This document shows, in pieces, positions 10,811-23,141 of a stretch of 64,000 nucleotides of DNA. Under the pieces are notes generated by a model that was not told the origin of the DNA, did not search any database, and saw only the letters and a program-made list of their open reading frames with translations. The stretch lies in the NCBI GenBank assembly GCA_036346355.1, contig CM070570.1, positions 47,817,592-47,881,591 of the forward strand, written 5' to 3'. The translations under genes and the position numbers were made by a program. The stretch comes from Rhipidocladum racemiflorum (taxonomy: Eukaryota; Streptophyta; Magnoliopsida; Poales; Poaceae). The first letter of the stretch is position 1; each line of letters starts with the position of its first letter.

Positions 10811-12968
10811 TACGGAATAGTGTGACATTATAAATTGTGTTATTAGCGAATAAAACCTTACGGTATGAGGTTAAATCGCGTTTTCGGGCCGTTTTCGGGG
10901 AAATTGGGCCTTCCGGGGGAATTGTGGGCTTGGGGGAACTTCGTGGGCCGGAGGTGGGAGGCCTTTGGCCCAAGTGGGAGAGGGATTAGGGAAGCAAGGG
11001 GATGCCATGCGCCTCCCTCCCCTCCTCCCCACCTAGCCGCCGCCCCCACCTCCTCCTTGCCATGCGCCCCTCCCTCCTCCCTCTTGCGCCTCCACCTTCC
11101 CTCTCCTCTCCACCCCCCTAGCCGGCCTAGGAGAGATCCTCACCGCTCCACCTCGCTGTCCTCTCCATTGGAAAGCTCCGTGACGAGGAGATCCGGCGGA
11201 TTCGGAGCGAGGAAGGAGATCGGGAGAACCAGGAGGAGAAGATTTGATGTTCGTTGATCGTCGGGCGAAGGTATGGCTATGGGTAATCTTTGGGGATGGA
11301 CTAGGTGCTGATCTAGAGGAGGTTTTGGTGCTTTTAGATCAAAAGGTGGTGCTGCGATTGGATAGAATTGATGAAAACTAGAGATTGCATGGCGTTCTGT
11401 TTCGGGCAGATTGGACGTCCGACCTAGGGTTTGGGTTTTTGCAATTTTAGATGTGTTTCCTGGTTGGCCGTATGTTGAGAAAGTTGTAGATAATTTCAAT
11501 ACCTTTCAGTGGACACCAATAACGCATAATTCCGATCAGCCATTTGAAAGTTATGGCTGTTTTACCGACGTGATTGGGACAGATCGGGTTGATCTATAGA
11601 TTAGCCAATTTTAGAGGCCGAATCAGTTTTTACCAATACTTAGAAAAATCTAGGAAATTTCCTAATATTCGCGATGATGTACTTGTTTACTCGATTCGGA
11701 GTCCTAGAACTAAAGTTATGCTAGTTGGAAGCCCGTTGTCCCGAAGGGACAGATTCTCTATTTTCGGGTTTTATGGGTTGTTTGCGAAGTCGGGGTAGGG
11801 GATCGTTCTTGTACTGTTTTGAGGGCACGTTTTGAGTGTGTGGTACCTATGTGTAGGTGGTGTGACCCCGGTAGTGCCCTCATCCTCTCGCCAATCCGTC
11901 GCCTACGGTTGAAGGCAAGTGTATTGGAATGGGTTGTGTTGTATGTTTGCTAGTCTTGCTTAGGTGCAATATGATTACATGATATGCTAACTTGCCATGA
12001 TTAATGTTTGCCTATGACATGATGAAAATGGTTTGTTATAAGGCCATGCAATGGTTAGTTTGTGTTTATATGCAAGTTATTTATGTTTATGGCATATTTG
12101 CATACATGGCATGAAGACTGGCCAGGACGGTGATAAAGTCATAACTAGTCCGGTGAGGTCGGTGAGAAAGTTATGACTAATCCGGAGCGCCATTGAGTAA
12201 GACCTACCTCGTGATTCCATCCACAGATGTGACTGGAAACGAGGAGTAGGCACCCTCCATCTACGTGATGGAAGGGGAAAGAGGGTGCACGCCGACGGGT
12301 GTGCACTCGGCAATACCGATATGTGCTTCAAGGAGACATGTGCATTGCATTGCATTGCATTATATGATGATGTTATATGAAGAGGTCAATGAGATGCATA
12401 CAAGGTGAATACGAAATGTTTATGATGTTGAATATGAAAAGTAGTGATGAAGGTATTGAAATGTGTTTTCTTGTACCATTGCAATATACTTTGCTGAGTG
12501 ATGAACTCACGCTTGTGTTTTATGTTGTTGTTTTTTGTGGTACCATGAGATCGGCATGCGGGAAAGGAGTTTAGCTACACATCTACACGTAGCTCCACAC
12601 ATTTAGACAGTTTATCATTTGGAGTTATGATAATAAGAATAGTGCGATGAAACTTGAAGTTTGGTTTAATTGTGTGCCTTTTTCTTTCTTTACTTCGTTA
12701 TAATTTGTGGAGTGGTTGGATTCTTTAATTTAGACTTGAGATGTTGCTATATCAAATGTTATTGCTGTTTTGGATGTCTCATATTATGCTATATCTTGTC
12801 ATGTTATTGCTGATGCTTCAAATCATGGAAAAACAAAGGAGATGCTGCCGGAATTTTCGGGTTTAGCATTTACTCCTTTGCTGTAATTTATCTTTAATTA
12901 TGGTATTTAGATGCTTCTTCTATCTTGTTTGGTGACATTCAGGGCATAATAGATGTCGGGGTGTTACA
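10803..12968 (+). mobile_element. solo LTR, third family (2166 bp), TSD CAAGG
   Basis: It begins TGTGACAC and ends GTGTTACA, and is flanked by perfect 5-bp direct repeats CAAGG (10798-10802 and 12969-12973). There is no internal coding region or PBS, so it is a solo LTR. Plus orientation is inferred from order: CT-rich leader (about 11010-11120), a GAAG|GCAAGT donor-like site at 11914, and a GAGT...ACTC motif at 12496-12508. It interrupts the ~70-bp tandem array of the MULE. Confidence 0.85.
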
Positions 12969-12973
12969 CAAGG

Positions 12974-13405
12974 GTTATTTAGATACATGACTTAGTGACC
13001 AGATTAATTAGGTTTGTATGTAATTAGTTGTATAGAATACCAATAGTTTTTTTAGATACACTACTTGCCGACCAGATTAATTAGGTGTGTACGTAATTAG
13101 ATGTGTAGAGTAACAATAGTTTTTTTTACATACATGTTTAGCGACCAGATTAAATAGGTTATTAGTTGTATAGAATACCAATAGTTTTTTAGATACATGA
13201 CTTGATAACCAGATTAATTAGGTTCGTAAGTAATTAGCTGTATAGAATACTAATATTTTTTTAGATACACGAATTGCTAACCAGATTAATTAGGTGTGTA
13301 TGTAATTAGCTGTGTAGAGTAGGAATAGTTTTTTTACATACATGACTGAGCAACCAGATTAATTAGGTTCGTAAGTAATTAACTGTATAGAGTAGCAATA
13401 GTTAT
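12974..13405 (+). repeat. subterminal ~70-bp tandem array
   Basis: About six degenerate units contain ccagattaattaggt, a gtaagtaattag segment, a tagagta/tagaata segment and a ttttttagatacatgact segment. Related units also lie at about 10420-10545 and 10683-10800, so the LTR at 10803 split one array. Its position just inside the MULE end suggests subterminal transposase-binding repeats, which is an inference. Confidence 0.8.
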
Positions 13406-13616
13406 GGGCATACAAAACTGTGAAAAGTATACAGGATGGAATAGTATATAATTGAAAAAACAAATTTATTTATGCCTGCAGCAGTTGTTACAAATAGTGT
13501 AGAGTAGGTCATCGTGGTACATAGGTGCAGCGGTATGGGTAGGTTGAGAATTTAAAAGGAGATATCATTATGTTATGCACATATTAAGAATTTTCTGAAA
13601 TGCTTGACAGGTATAG

Positions 13617-15880
13617 ATGAACGAGTGTAATTTAAAATACACTACAGAGAAAGGGTTCCGCACATGGTGCACAAGAGGTGAACCTAAGTTATTTTTCAAG
13701 TGTCGTGGCTAGCCTGTCACGTGCAGAGGAGCGTTCATGGGGCACAATTACCAGATGGTTGTACCACATGTTCTCGTTGTACTATGTATTGCATGATCTC
13801 AAGTTGCACGGGGTAGGGTGTTAGAGAAGGGATTGCACGTACTGGGAGTTAGTGGAACTAAAGGGGTAAGTAAGAATGGCAAATGAGAAAGGATGACCAT
13901 TAGTGTTGTTGGCGCAAGCATTTCAGAAAGTCCATGCCGGCCATATAATGCAGGAGGATGTTGTTGATGATGAACCGAAAGAAGTTGGGGAGAGTAGCCG
14001 AACTAGAGAATGCTTAGTGAGACATGATGTTAGTTCGGGTCAGGAGGGAGTGCAAGGCAAGGAAATTGATGTTCTAAAGCCAAAGGTGCAGGAACTAATG
14101 GGTGTGGCAGACGAGGGAGAACATATTGAATTGTTGGTGCAAGCAATGAAGTTAGATATCCAGGACTACGAGGCTTTAAGTAATGACGAAGATGATGAAG
14201 AGTCTTTCCCTACAAAGTGGGATGAGTATCATTTTGATAGGCGGGTGGTCAACGAGGGTGAATACATCGCATGGGGGTACGATTCAAATTAGGTGTGGTA
14301 AGGATCAATTTACAAGAATAAGTGTGAGGTGCAGGAAGTAGTGACAGCATGGGTAGTGTCACAGCGTAGAACCTTTAAGATTGTGAAGTCAGATCAGCGA
14401 GTGTATAATGTCAGATGCCAGATGAAGGGTTGCTCATGGCGCATCCATGCTTACCGGCCTAAGTGGGTCACCATTTGGAGGTGTTCTATAGTCGTCCCAT
14501 ACACATGGATGTTGACAGAGTCTATGTAATCGTATAGAAATATATCTTCAGTATTTGTTACGAAAGAAATATACAGGGAGATTTTGGACAACCTAGATTT
14601 AGAGCCATGTGCCATCATACTTGCAATAGAGCAAAGGTTGCAGTACACCATAAGCTATGCCAAGGCATAGAAAGCGAAGCAGAAGGCATTAGAAGCAAGG
14701 TTTGTTATGTACAAAGACTCCTACCAAAACTTGCCATGTATGATTGAGGTGATCAAGGAAAACAATGCTGGGACTTATGTCAATATTTGTGAGCGTCCTT
14801 CGCAGTGCTTCCTTGGGAATTGGTACTAAAGCGAGCATTCTTTACTTTCGGTGCATGTATCAATGTGTTCAGACATTGTCATCTATTGTTATGCGTGGAC
14901 GGGACATTTCTGACTAGTAAGTACAAAAGGCCAGATATTGATTACCATAAGAGTAGATGGCAACTCAGGTTCTTCCCATAGCGCTCGCATTTGTAGAGGG
15001 TGAGAACACAGATAAGTAGCTCTGGTTTCTAAGGAACGTGAAAGCCGGCATTGTGGGTCGGTGGCTTGGAGTGTGTCATACACGATCGGCATCTCGGGCT
15101 GTTGAAGGTGATCATGCAGTTGCAGTAAGGTGCAAATGAGACACATCCATGGCCTGATTTGTGAAGTAGGTGGTGCAAGCGGCACATGCTGGGTCTGAGA
15201 CCCCTTCTCCTGGTTGCTATAGTGGATGGTGTTCTTCGTAGCATCACGAATTACTTTGTGGATCGTCATGCTAGGGCGTTCACCCGCATGATTGATCCTA
15301 TTATTAAGTACTCCTAGATGATTTTTACATACATGGAGGAGAAAGGCAAAAAGGCGGAGATGCATAGAGCATTGAAGATTGGCATGAGGGAGCTTCATTT
15401 CGAGGGTTGTGTAGAGAGAAACCCGATCGTGGGACAGACTGATAAAAAGTTGCTTATGAATGTATCCTACAGAGGTAAACATGTGTCTGCACCTGCAACA
15501 AGCCTCATCTATTACACCAGCCATGTGCACATGTCATGGTTGCCTGCTCAACAATCCGTATGGATCTGGGCATATTCATGTTACAATTCTTCAATAGGGA
15601 AGTAGTGATGGTAACTTGGAGTGCAAAAATTTATGGTTTTTGAGTGGTGGGGTTGTTCATGGAGCATCAGAGTTGGGAAGATACATGGTGAGTTCCAAAT
15701 GTCAGCAGGTTGAAGGGTGTAGGGCGGTGGCAGACAAGGCGTATAAGAAATGACATGGACAATGCGGAAAGTGGGTGTCATGTAAAGAAATGTTTAGTTT
15801 GCAAGGAGATAAGACACACTTTCAAATATTTCCTAATAGTTCAAAGGCTGTGAAATTATTGTACTTAATTCGTATGTGAA
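13617..15880 (+). pseudogene. MURA-like Mutator transposase, broken
   Basis: A start (MNECNLKYTTEKGFRTW) at about 13617 leads through an acidic linker (13903-14292, DEDDEESFPTKW) to the typical MULE N-terminal domain (KIVKSDQRVYNVRC, GCSWRIHAYRP, 14380-14460). The DDE-type catalytic region follows with ISYAKA, SYQNLP and FVEGEN matches (about 14650-15010). A zinc-knuckle remnant, CLVCKEIRH (about 15798-15840), closes it; the last expected Cys is replaced. Many stops and frameshifts interrupt the frame. It is the first gene of the element and was presumably its autonomous transposase. Confidence 0.75.
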
Positions 15881-16127
15881 TTTAGTGTATCGAATTCGTA
15901 TGTCTAAGGCTTGTATGGACTTTGCATGTGTAATAATTGCATCCAATTTGTATGTTTAATGAATGTATTGACTTTGTTTGTGTAATTATTGCAACCAATT
16001 TGTATATCTAATTATCGTATTCAAATTTTATGTGTACTTAATGTATTTGTATTCTATTTGTAATTACTGTATTACATTTGTATGTATATTCAAATTCATA
16101 CTAACATTGAACTATTTAATTGCAGGT
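15881..16127 (+). other. AT-rich spacer
   Basis: The spacer contains degenerate repeats of the type gtaattattgcaaccaatttgtat. It may hold the promoter or 5' leader of the next gene; a gcag|g acceptor-like site lies directly before its ATG. No ORF is recognised. Confidence 0.5.
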
Positions 16128-18293
16128 ATGGCGGGCGTCGAGCAGTATGAGTTGCTTGACCCAGTGATAGACGTGACTCACCAGAGCCACTTAGCCACCT
16201 TGCCACTGCCAGACGGGGAGCCAGCATTTGAACTTAGCTCCCTACGGTTGTGCACCCCCATGAGAGCATGGTGGATCGACCCGCGATGGATTCCGAGGTT
16301 AGTGCACTGTTGTCATAGTTGCGTTACGATGTCTTGTATGTGTGGAGTGATCATACTTACAATGTTTTTCTGCAGGTTGAGAGCAGCGGGGTTACTTCCT
16401 CTAGCACGGATGATGGAGGCGACTGGCACCAATGCGCAGGATAGACATGGTGCCTCTAGGAGGTTTCCCTACGACAGGAGCTTACTAACCGCTCTAGTAG
16501 ATTGCTGGCAATCGGAGATGCATATGTTTCACCCCCATACTGTGAGATGGTGTTGACACTAAGGATGTTAGTTACCTGCTGGGCCTACCTTGCTCTGTGG
16601 ACGCAGTGGTGCCTAATGATGTCCACCCTGAGTGGCAGACAGAGCTCCTGGACTGGCTCGTGGATGTGCTACCCAAGGAGGCAGGGAACACACCATGCAC
16701 TAGTGCACACGGTCTGACGTAGAAATGGATGATATAGTTCTATGTAAGTGTGATTTAATTTTTCACATTTTTATTTCATTTTGCCTTTTAGTTGTCGAAC
16801 TGACCATTACTTTTTGCAGCTTGAGAGGATGGCAGACGGAGCGGGGGAGTACATTGTTAGTCGCCACTTTGAGGCGTACTTGTTCTGGCTGTTCGGCTGG
16901 GTCTTATTCTACTCATCCCAGGAGGATAGCATCGACAAGCACATGATCCAGTATGCGAGGATGATCATGAACGCCGACCTGGAGGATATCTTGTAGCTAG
17001 ATCAAGGCCCAGTTGTACTGACTGCCACCTACCGGGCTCTTTGTGCTAGGTGTCGTCACGTGGTGGATGCCTCCACTCTCACCAGATATCCTTTACTTCT
17101 TCAGTTGTGGTCTTTCGAGAGGTTTCAGATAAGACAACCATAGATGCAGTTGGGACCTTACAGAGTAGGCCTCTACGGGGCCCTCGGGGATATCGTGGAC
17201 CGACCTACCATGGGGACATTGTGGTGTCACCGACGGCATGCATGGGCTTCATTAGTGGTGCGAGCTAGGTGGCAGGCATGTTACCTCATGCTCAGTAGTG
17301 GGCATAAGTGTTGGTGGACGTACACGAGGAGGCTACCCCTTACAACCACGCCACGTACGAGTACATCCGGTGGTACAATCCACGCACATGCGTTCGAGTG
17401 GTGCGTGTCGTCAACTCAGCTTCGAGGCACATTGCCTTTAAGGCGAACAACTACCCTACACAGCCAGACTCAGCTTTTTATCGCTCGGTTAGTACTTCTT
17501 TTTATATTTCATATAATGTAGCTTTAATACAATTGTGACAACTAACTAGCCTTTGCACACGTGTTCAGAGAGACTTTGCCAGGGAGGCTTCGGAGGAGCT
17601 CGCCTCACTGATGGCTGGATTCGGCCGAGGGACAGGTTGGAGGTCAACATAAACTACCTAAGAGGGGCGTTGCCGTGTGCTTACCAGAAAACCACTCGTA
17701 TCGTCCACCTTACGTCCCGCAGGAGGCATAGGGACAACGATGTGGTATAGGTCCACGACCATTCCTCCATTGTATGTGGCTGACACAAGCCACACACCAC
17801 ATCTGGGATAGTGCACACACAGACCGACCCTCCTCTCGATGTGCCAGGGACCTCCAGTTCATAGTGTTCTGCACCTCACATCTACATAAGTCCAGGTACA
17901 CCTTCGCGGTAACCCTTTGTCTCTTACATTCTCTGCATTCTGCAGTGTACTAACATAAAACATTTGCCAACAGCGGTTGATGCAGCACATGACCCCAACA
18001 TGATCCAGTCCGGGGACTGGTTGCACAACAATGATAGCCTATTCAATGAGTGGTTGGCCAACACCCTGCATTAGTTGTGGAGTATTGTCCTTGGTTCATC
18101 GCAGCTCATCGATACGCCCATACTGAGCTAGCCATCCTAGGCCGCCTTCATTACTCTGTGAGCACTAGTATGACCTATGAGGACTACTCATGGACTCCTA
18201 CCTAACTAGCTGACGTATCCATCTGGACAGGTGCAGCATCGGAGGAGGCCTGGGACCACACGAGGGGTCGCACTGCGCAAGAACCATGAGTAG
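16128..18293 (+). pseudogene. plant mobile domain (PMD/MAIN-like) gene, broken
   Basis: The start MAGVEQYELLDPV at 16128 is followed by LRLCTPMRAWWIDPRWIPR. A clean intron (16298-16375) then joins in frame to LRAAGLLPLARMMEATG, a classic plant mobile domain opening. Later pieces include FPYDRSLLTALVDCW (about 16465-16510), EAYLFWLFGWVLF (about 16870-16910), GLYGALGD and PTMGTLWC (17166-17223), and a C-terminal REASEELASLMAGFGRG (about 17586-17635). The last part ends at a stop at 18291-18293. Frames shift and stops occur between pieces. PMD genes occur both in the plant genome and as cargo of MULEs and Ty3 elements; here it lies between the transposase and zinc-finger relics of one element. 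Confidence 0.75.
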
Positions 18294-18439
18294 TTTTTTC
18301 TTTCATACCTGATGTGCTATTCAGATATGGTATTTTGCTTTGTTAATTTATGTACTTTTGGGATATGGTCTTTTCCTTTGTTAAGTTATGTATTATGAAA
18401 TAATCTCCCCCTAATAACGATAGTTGTAAAATACTGAAC

Positions 18440-18760
18440 ACATCCATCACCTTTTTGTAGTCACATTTCACAACACTCTACCCACTGCAAAACGGGAGTG
18501 CGACTTTACATACAGTGCCTAGCTTGCACTATTACTTTGTCAAGCTGATATGACAACACACTACCCCTGCTTTCGCACAGCAAAGTGACAACACACTGGC
18601 CATCGCGTTGTCACCCCAATTTGCAGCCGGCTTTATTAGACCAAAGTGAGGACACACTACCCCCCCATGCTATTAGTTCTACATTGACTACACACTTCCT
18701 ATAAAACCCACGGCCACCCAAGTAGCACTTTTTTACTAGCCCAACATCTACTCTATTGCA
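18440..18760 (+). promoter_or_regulatory. upstream repeat cassette with TATA box, zinc-finger gene 1
   Basis: Several copies of a GACAACACACT-type motif are spaced about 40-60 bp apart and lead to cctataaaacccacggcc (about 18699-18716). A very similar arrangement precedes the next gene at 23590-23930. The promoter role is inferred. Confidence 0.45.
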
Positions 18761-18841
18761 TTGACAGATAGAGGAGGCACCTCAAACCGTGGGAGGGGTA
18801 GCCGAGGAAGACAGGTCATACCGCACCTCGAGCCACCGACC

Positions 18842-21800
18842 TGTAACACCCCAATTTTTGCTTTTCATAAATTTAAATGGAATTTTTCACTTTTGAGAAT
18901 TTTTGGAATTTTCTGGAATTTATTTGGATTTATTTGGATTTAATTTAAATTTATTCTCTTCTGAGACAATTAAATAATTAAAAGTTTTGAATAAAATTTT
19001 GTTGGAAATATTTTATTTGAGTTCAAAATGTCTCAAAGTATTTTCTAGAATTTTTCTGATTATTTTGCTATTTTTCTTGAATTATTTGAAATTCTAGGAA
19101 TTATTTTAAATATTTAATCGCTGGAAAACCCTAACGGGTTACTACTGTTCCTCCGACCGAGTCGAACCCGAGTCAGACTCGAGTCTGACTCGAACCGGAC
19201 CAAACCCTAACCCACGCGACCGTTGGATCGAGATCCAATGGCCAGCGTTGAGCCACGTCACCTTCTCCGTGTGGCCGCCGGATTCCGCCGTCGCGCTCGG
19301 GTGGACCTCGTTTTCCGCGGTTTTCACGGACGCTGAGGGCACTATTTAATGCGCCTCCACTTGTGTCGTGTTCTCCTCTTCCATGCGCACACGTAGCCCT
19401 AGGTAGCCGAGCTCGAGCCGCTGTAGCCTCGCCGCAATCGCTCGCCGAAGTTGCGCTAAGGTTTCGTCGTGGTTTTTGCCGTTTTCCGCCGCCGTCGAGC
19501 CGTCTCCACCGTGTTGGTGCCCAGTTCCGAGACCATCGTGACGAGACACACCCATGTGTACCACTCACTTCGCCGAAGACACACTGAAACGCCGAGGCCG
19601 TGGTTGTCTTCCTCAGCGCCGGCAACCGCAAGCCACCGCGCCATCGCCGAGATCCCTAAGCTCCGTCAACCATTGGATCTTCATCGCACGGCCCAGGTTC
19701 GTCCACGTCACCCCGTTCAATTTCCATGTTACGGTTTTAGATCTATTTTAAACCATTGGATCTAGATCCAACGCTTTAGATTGAGCAACGTAGCCCATAA
19801 CCGTACCGTGCTAAGGATTAGATCTCAGTCGTTAGATCTAGATCGTACGGTTAGTGTTCACCCGTGTTGTAGCGTCAGAAGCGATAACCACCGTTCGATC
19901 GAGATCGAACGGTGTAGATTGTGCCACGCGTCGAGCGCTGGGTCATGCCACGTCGCCCCCATGACGCGGTTAAACCCGATCAGATCTCGACCGTCCGATT
20001 CGAATCGAACGGTCCAGATCAACCGCGTAGATCCAAAACGCGTGAGGTTAGATCTGATTTGGACCATTGGATTTCAAACCAACGGCCCAGATCACGCCAC
20101 ATGTCTGGGAGCTGAACGGTCACGGTCCACGCGGGCGCGCCCAGTCATCGCTGACGTCACCCGTGACGTCAGCGTGGAGCCCACGTGTCAGCGGCTCAAC
20201 CCACCTTGCGGTGACGTCATCCGTGACATCACGCTGACGTCACGGTGGGGTCCAGCTGTCAGAGCCGTGCGGCCGAGCGCGATGACATCAGCAATGATGT
20301 CATCCGAGTGGGTCCCACACGTCAGTGACACGTGTACCCGTGGACCGGGTCCACGGTGGACCGGACCCGAACCGTGGACCGGATGACGCAAGCATGACGT
20401 CATAATTTGATTTTTCAATACAAAAATAATTCGGTGGAAATTCGATTTCCATGCTGACGTGAGCTGATGCAATAAATCGATTTTTCAATAGAAAAATAAA
20501 AGAATTAATTCGGTTTATTCTTTTATTTGATTTTTCAAACTTCAAACGCTTATAACTTTTGCATTTTAACTCCAATTTGAGCGATTTTAATTTCTAAATT
20601 TTTATAAAATTGAGTTCTACTTAATGGTGGATTTTGTTTAATTTTTGGACATGAGTTTGCCTCTGTTTATATTTATTTAATTAATTCTTCAAACTTTAAA
20701 CGATTGTAACTTTTGCGTTTTAACTTCGATTTGGACGATTCAAATTTATAAAATTGTGATATTTCTGTTTATGACTTTTTTTTTGAATTTTTGGACACTT
20801 TTTGTGCACTGTTTAATTATTTATTGCTACTTGCACGCGTTACGAGTAGACGTTGAAGTGCCCGAAGGCTACGAAGGTGAAGTTTTGACCGAGGAGCCAG
20901 CTCAGGACCAAGAGCAAGTACTTTTTGAAGGCAAGTTATGCTTTGATCATATTGCTCCTATTTTTGGAAATTAGTCTGATTTAAATTATTGCATGCTAGT
21001 TTAATTAGAAATTGTTTTAATTATTTCTGGGAATTAGATAAATGCCAAATTGCAGTATGACACCTTGACTATTTAATTATGTGCCTTGAACCCTTGTCAC
21101 CCTAGTTGGGAATCATATTAGGTATTTAGACTGTTGTAGTTATTGCTTAGACCCGCTACATGCACATAACATGATTTTGGACAATCAAATGTTAATATTG
21201 ACTTAATGAGATATTGAACTGTTTTGGAGAAGTATCATGTATTGTGATAATGATGATGGCACATGGTGCATGGTAATCAACTGGGTTTGATAAATAGATT
21301 TAGACTGGGGCAAGTGGCAAGAATGATATGGTGGGCCATGAGTGGCACTGGGGATGTCGTTTTGGTTCTTCGGGTAGTCTTGCCCTGGTCACCTTAAGGA
21401 CTTAACCTTGCAAGCCTTTGATCTGAGTCAAACGTGCAACCACATGTCTGTAATGTGGACGGACCTAGTTGAGTAAGTTACTAATAACTTACTTGTGGAA
21501 CCTCGGGGTGTCAACTACACCTTTTGTGTAGCTTGAAGGGGGAGCGTACCAGGGCTATGGCATGGTACCCGTCCAACGGTATGTCGGTCCCATACTTCGC
21601 CTCCGCTAGGGGAAGGGATGGTGTATGGCAAAAACCGGGGAGGTTCACTTGTATAGTTTGCGGTTTCCTAAAGGCTTTGTTACGATCACTCGCCTTTGTG
21701 GTGTTTGACTGTATCTTGTGGGTAAAGTGCATCACCTCTGCAGAGTGTACAACCTATTCGAATAGCCGAGTCCACGGCACTGGACACTGCTCGAGGATTA

Positions 21801-22453
21801 CAGTCAAGGGTTAGACTTTCATAAAAACAACCTGGACGTGAAAAGTTTGGTTGGGTTTATTGATGACATTGATGGAAATGTGGACTAGGAAAGGGAAAGT
21901 GTTTAATTAACTCCTGAAAAAGTTATTGTTATTACCTTTACTATTTCTGCTTTCGAATCTACTTATGCTACTTATTATTTACTGCTTTACTGCAAATGAA
22001 CCATGAAACATTCCTTGTACTAAGCCATGCATGTAGAATATTAGTTTGCATTATGTGCATGACTTGCTGAGTACCAAGTACTCACCCCTTGCAATAATAC
22101 AATACCAGTTGAAGAAGAAGCAACTCCAGCTTTGGAGGAAGAACATCAGGAGGAACCGTCTATCTAGTGAGCGAGCCCAGTCAATTGCCTGTGGTATACT
22201 GGATGGTGCCACATTGATGCTTTTATTATGCTGCAATTTATTTCCTTTAATAAGTTTTCACCCTGTGTGGCGTACTCTTATAACTTGACCATAAGGTCGA
22301 GCAACCAGTTTGGTTATTTTAATTAAAGTACTTTACTATTATCGATGTGTATGATTGTGATATCTACCGATGTTGAGACTGTGTGCACTAGCATGATCCT
22401 GGACTAGTGCTGAATACACAGAGGGTCTGGATTTGCAAATTCGGGTCCCGACA
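18842..22453 (+). mobile_element. solo Ty3-type LTR (3612 bp)
   Basis: It begins TGTAACACCCC and ends GGGTCCCGACA. The flanks are CGACC (18837-18841) and TGACC (22454-22458), a target duplication with one mismatch. It is full length by comparison with 48507-52116 and has no internal region. It contains seven 22-bp palindromes (19220-20085), a TATA-like box (19343-19350), five perfect TGACGTCA boxes (20150-20405), a conserved block (21710-21767) and an intact cryptic ORF. It disrupts the zinc-finger gene of the MULE. Confidence 0.93.
20847..22167 (+). other. cryptic spliced LTR ORF, copy C (both blocks open)
   Basis: Block one (20847-20930) encodes VDVEVPEG...DQEQVLFE and ends at GAAG|GCAAGTT. 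After a GAGTAC/GTACTC hairpin (22069-22083) and a CCAG acceptor, the final exon runs 22109-22167. Codon phase 1 is kept across the junction, 18 full codons follow and the stop is at 22165. Against copy D, five of seven substitutions in block one are third-position. The product would be strongly acidic. No start codon is shared by all copies, so the true 5' end is unknown. Confidence 0.55.
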
Positions 22454-23141
22454 TGACCCTTCATGGTTTCAAGGTCATGACCCTTCACTTGAGGCCCATC
22501 AAATCTACAGCCCCCAAAACCCCGATCCCCCCATCCCAGATTTTCCCATTCAAACAAGGGAATACTATAGCCTGAAAAATCCTATCCACCATGGCCGCCC
22601 ACTCCACCCCCTGAAGTGGCCGACATGCAAGCACGACCTTGATGCCATTATACAAGATTGCAATGAGTCCAATGGCAGATTAGGATGTCATTTCTACCGA
22701 TGCCCTCTATTCATGGTAACCGCTACAACTCTTACATACTATTGCATGTATGTCTTGCTATATGATATGCACCCTTACATGCAGACCAAGGATTGCAAAT
22801 TTACTGAATAGGTGGACTAATCATTTCCCATACAAGATGAATGTTACATCTATAAATTGCTAGAAAGCCTTGATGACAAGGAAGAGGAAATCACCGATGT
22901 CAAGAACGAGAACGAACAGCTCCGCAGGCAGAACTTCGAACTCTAGACCCAGAACAATGACCTACACCGTCAAAGGCTCAAGGAGGGGAACGATAAGGAA
23001 CTCGTCCACCTCGGTAGCGATAAGGAACTCGTCCACCTCGGTAGCGACTACCATACTTATTGCTGTAGCAGTAATGTGAGCTGCGTTTGTGCTTGCCACT
23101 ACTGTGACCAGCAGTCCTGTCCACACCGTCTTGATGATTAA

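Larger units (their letters stand above)
18761..23141 (+). pseudogene. zinc-finger plus coiled-coil gene, split by a solo LTR
   Basis: The frame TDRGGTSNRGRGSRGRQVIPHLEPP starts near 18761, where the start codon appears to have become TTG. The LTR at 18842-22453 interrupts it and it resumes at 22454. After the LTR a GRF-like zinc-binding pattern is visible (KWPTCKHDL, NGRLGCHFYRCP, about 22613-22710). A GT-AG intron then leads to DCKFTE. A coiled-coil segment EEEITDVKNENEQLRRQN (about 22882-22936) and a Cys-rich tail (to a stop at 23139) follow. A 27-bp tandem duplication lies in the tail (about 22992-23045). In-frame stops remain. This is cargo or an accessory gene of the MULE. Confidence 0.55.

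Noticed and set aside
14889..15530. 213-codon minus-strand open frame
   Set aside because: It lies antisense to recognisable MURA transposase pieces and has no domain features; stops are rare by composition.
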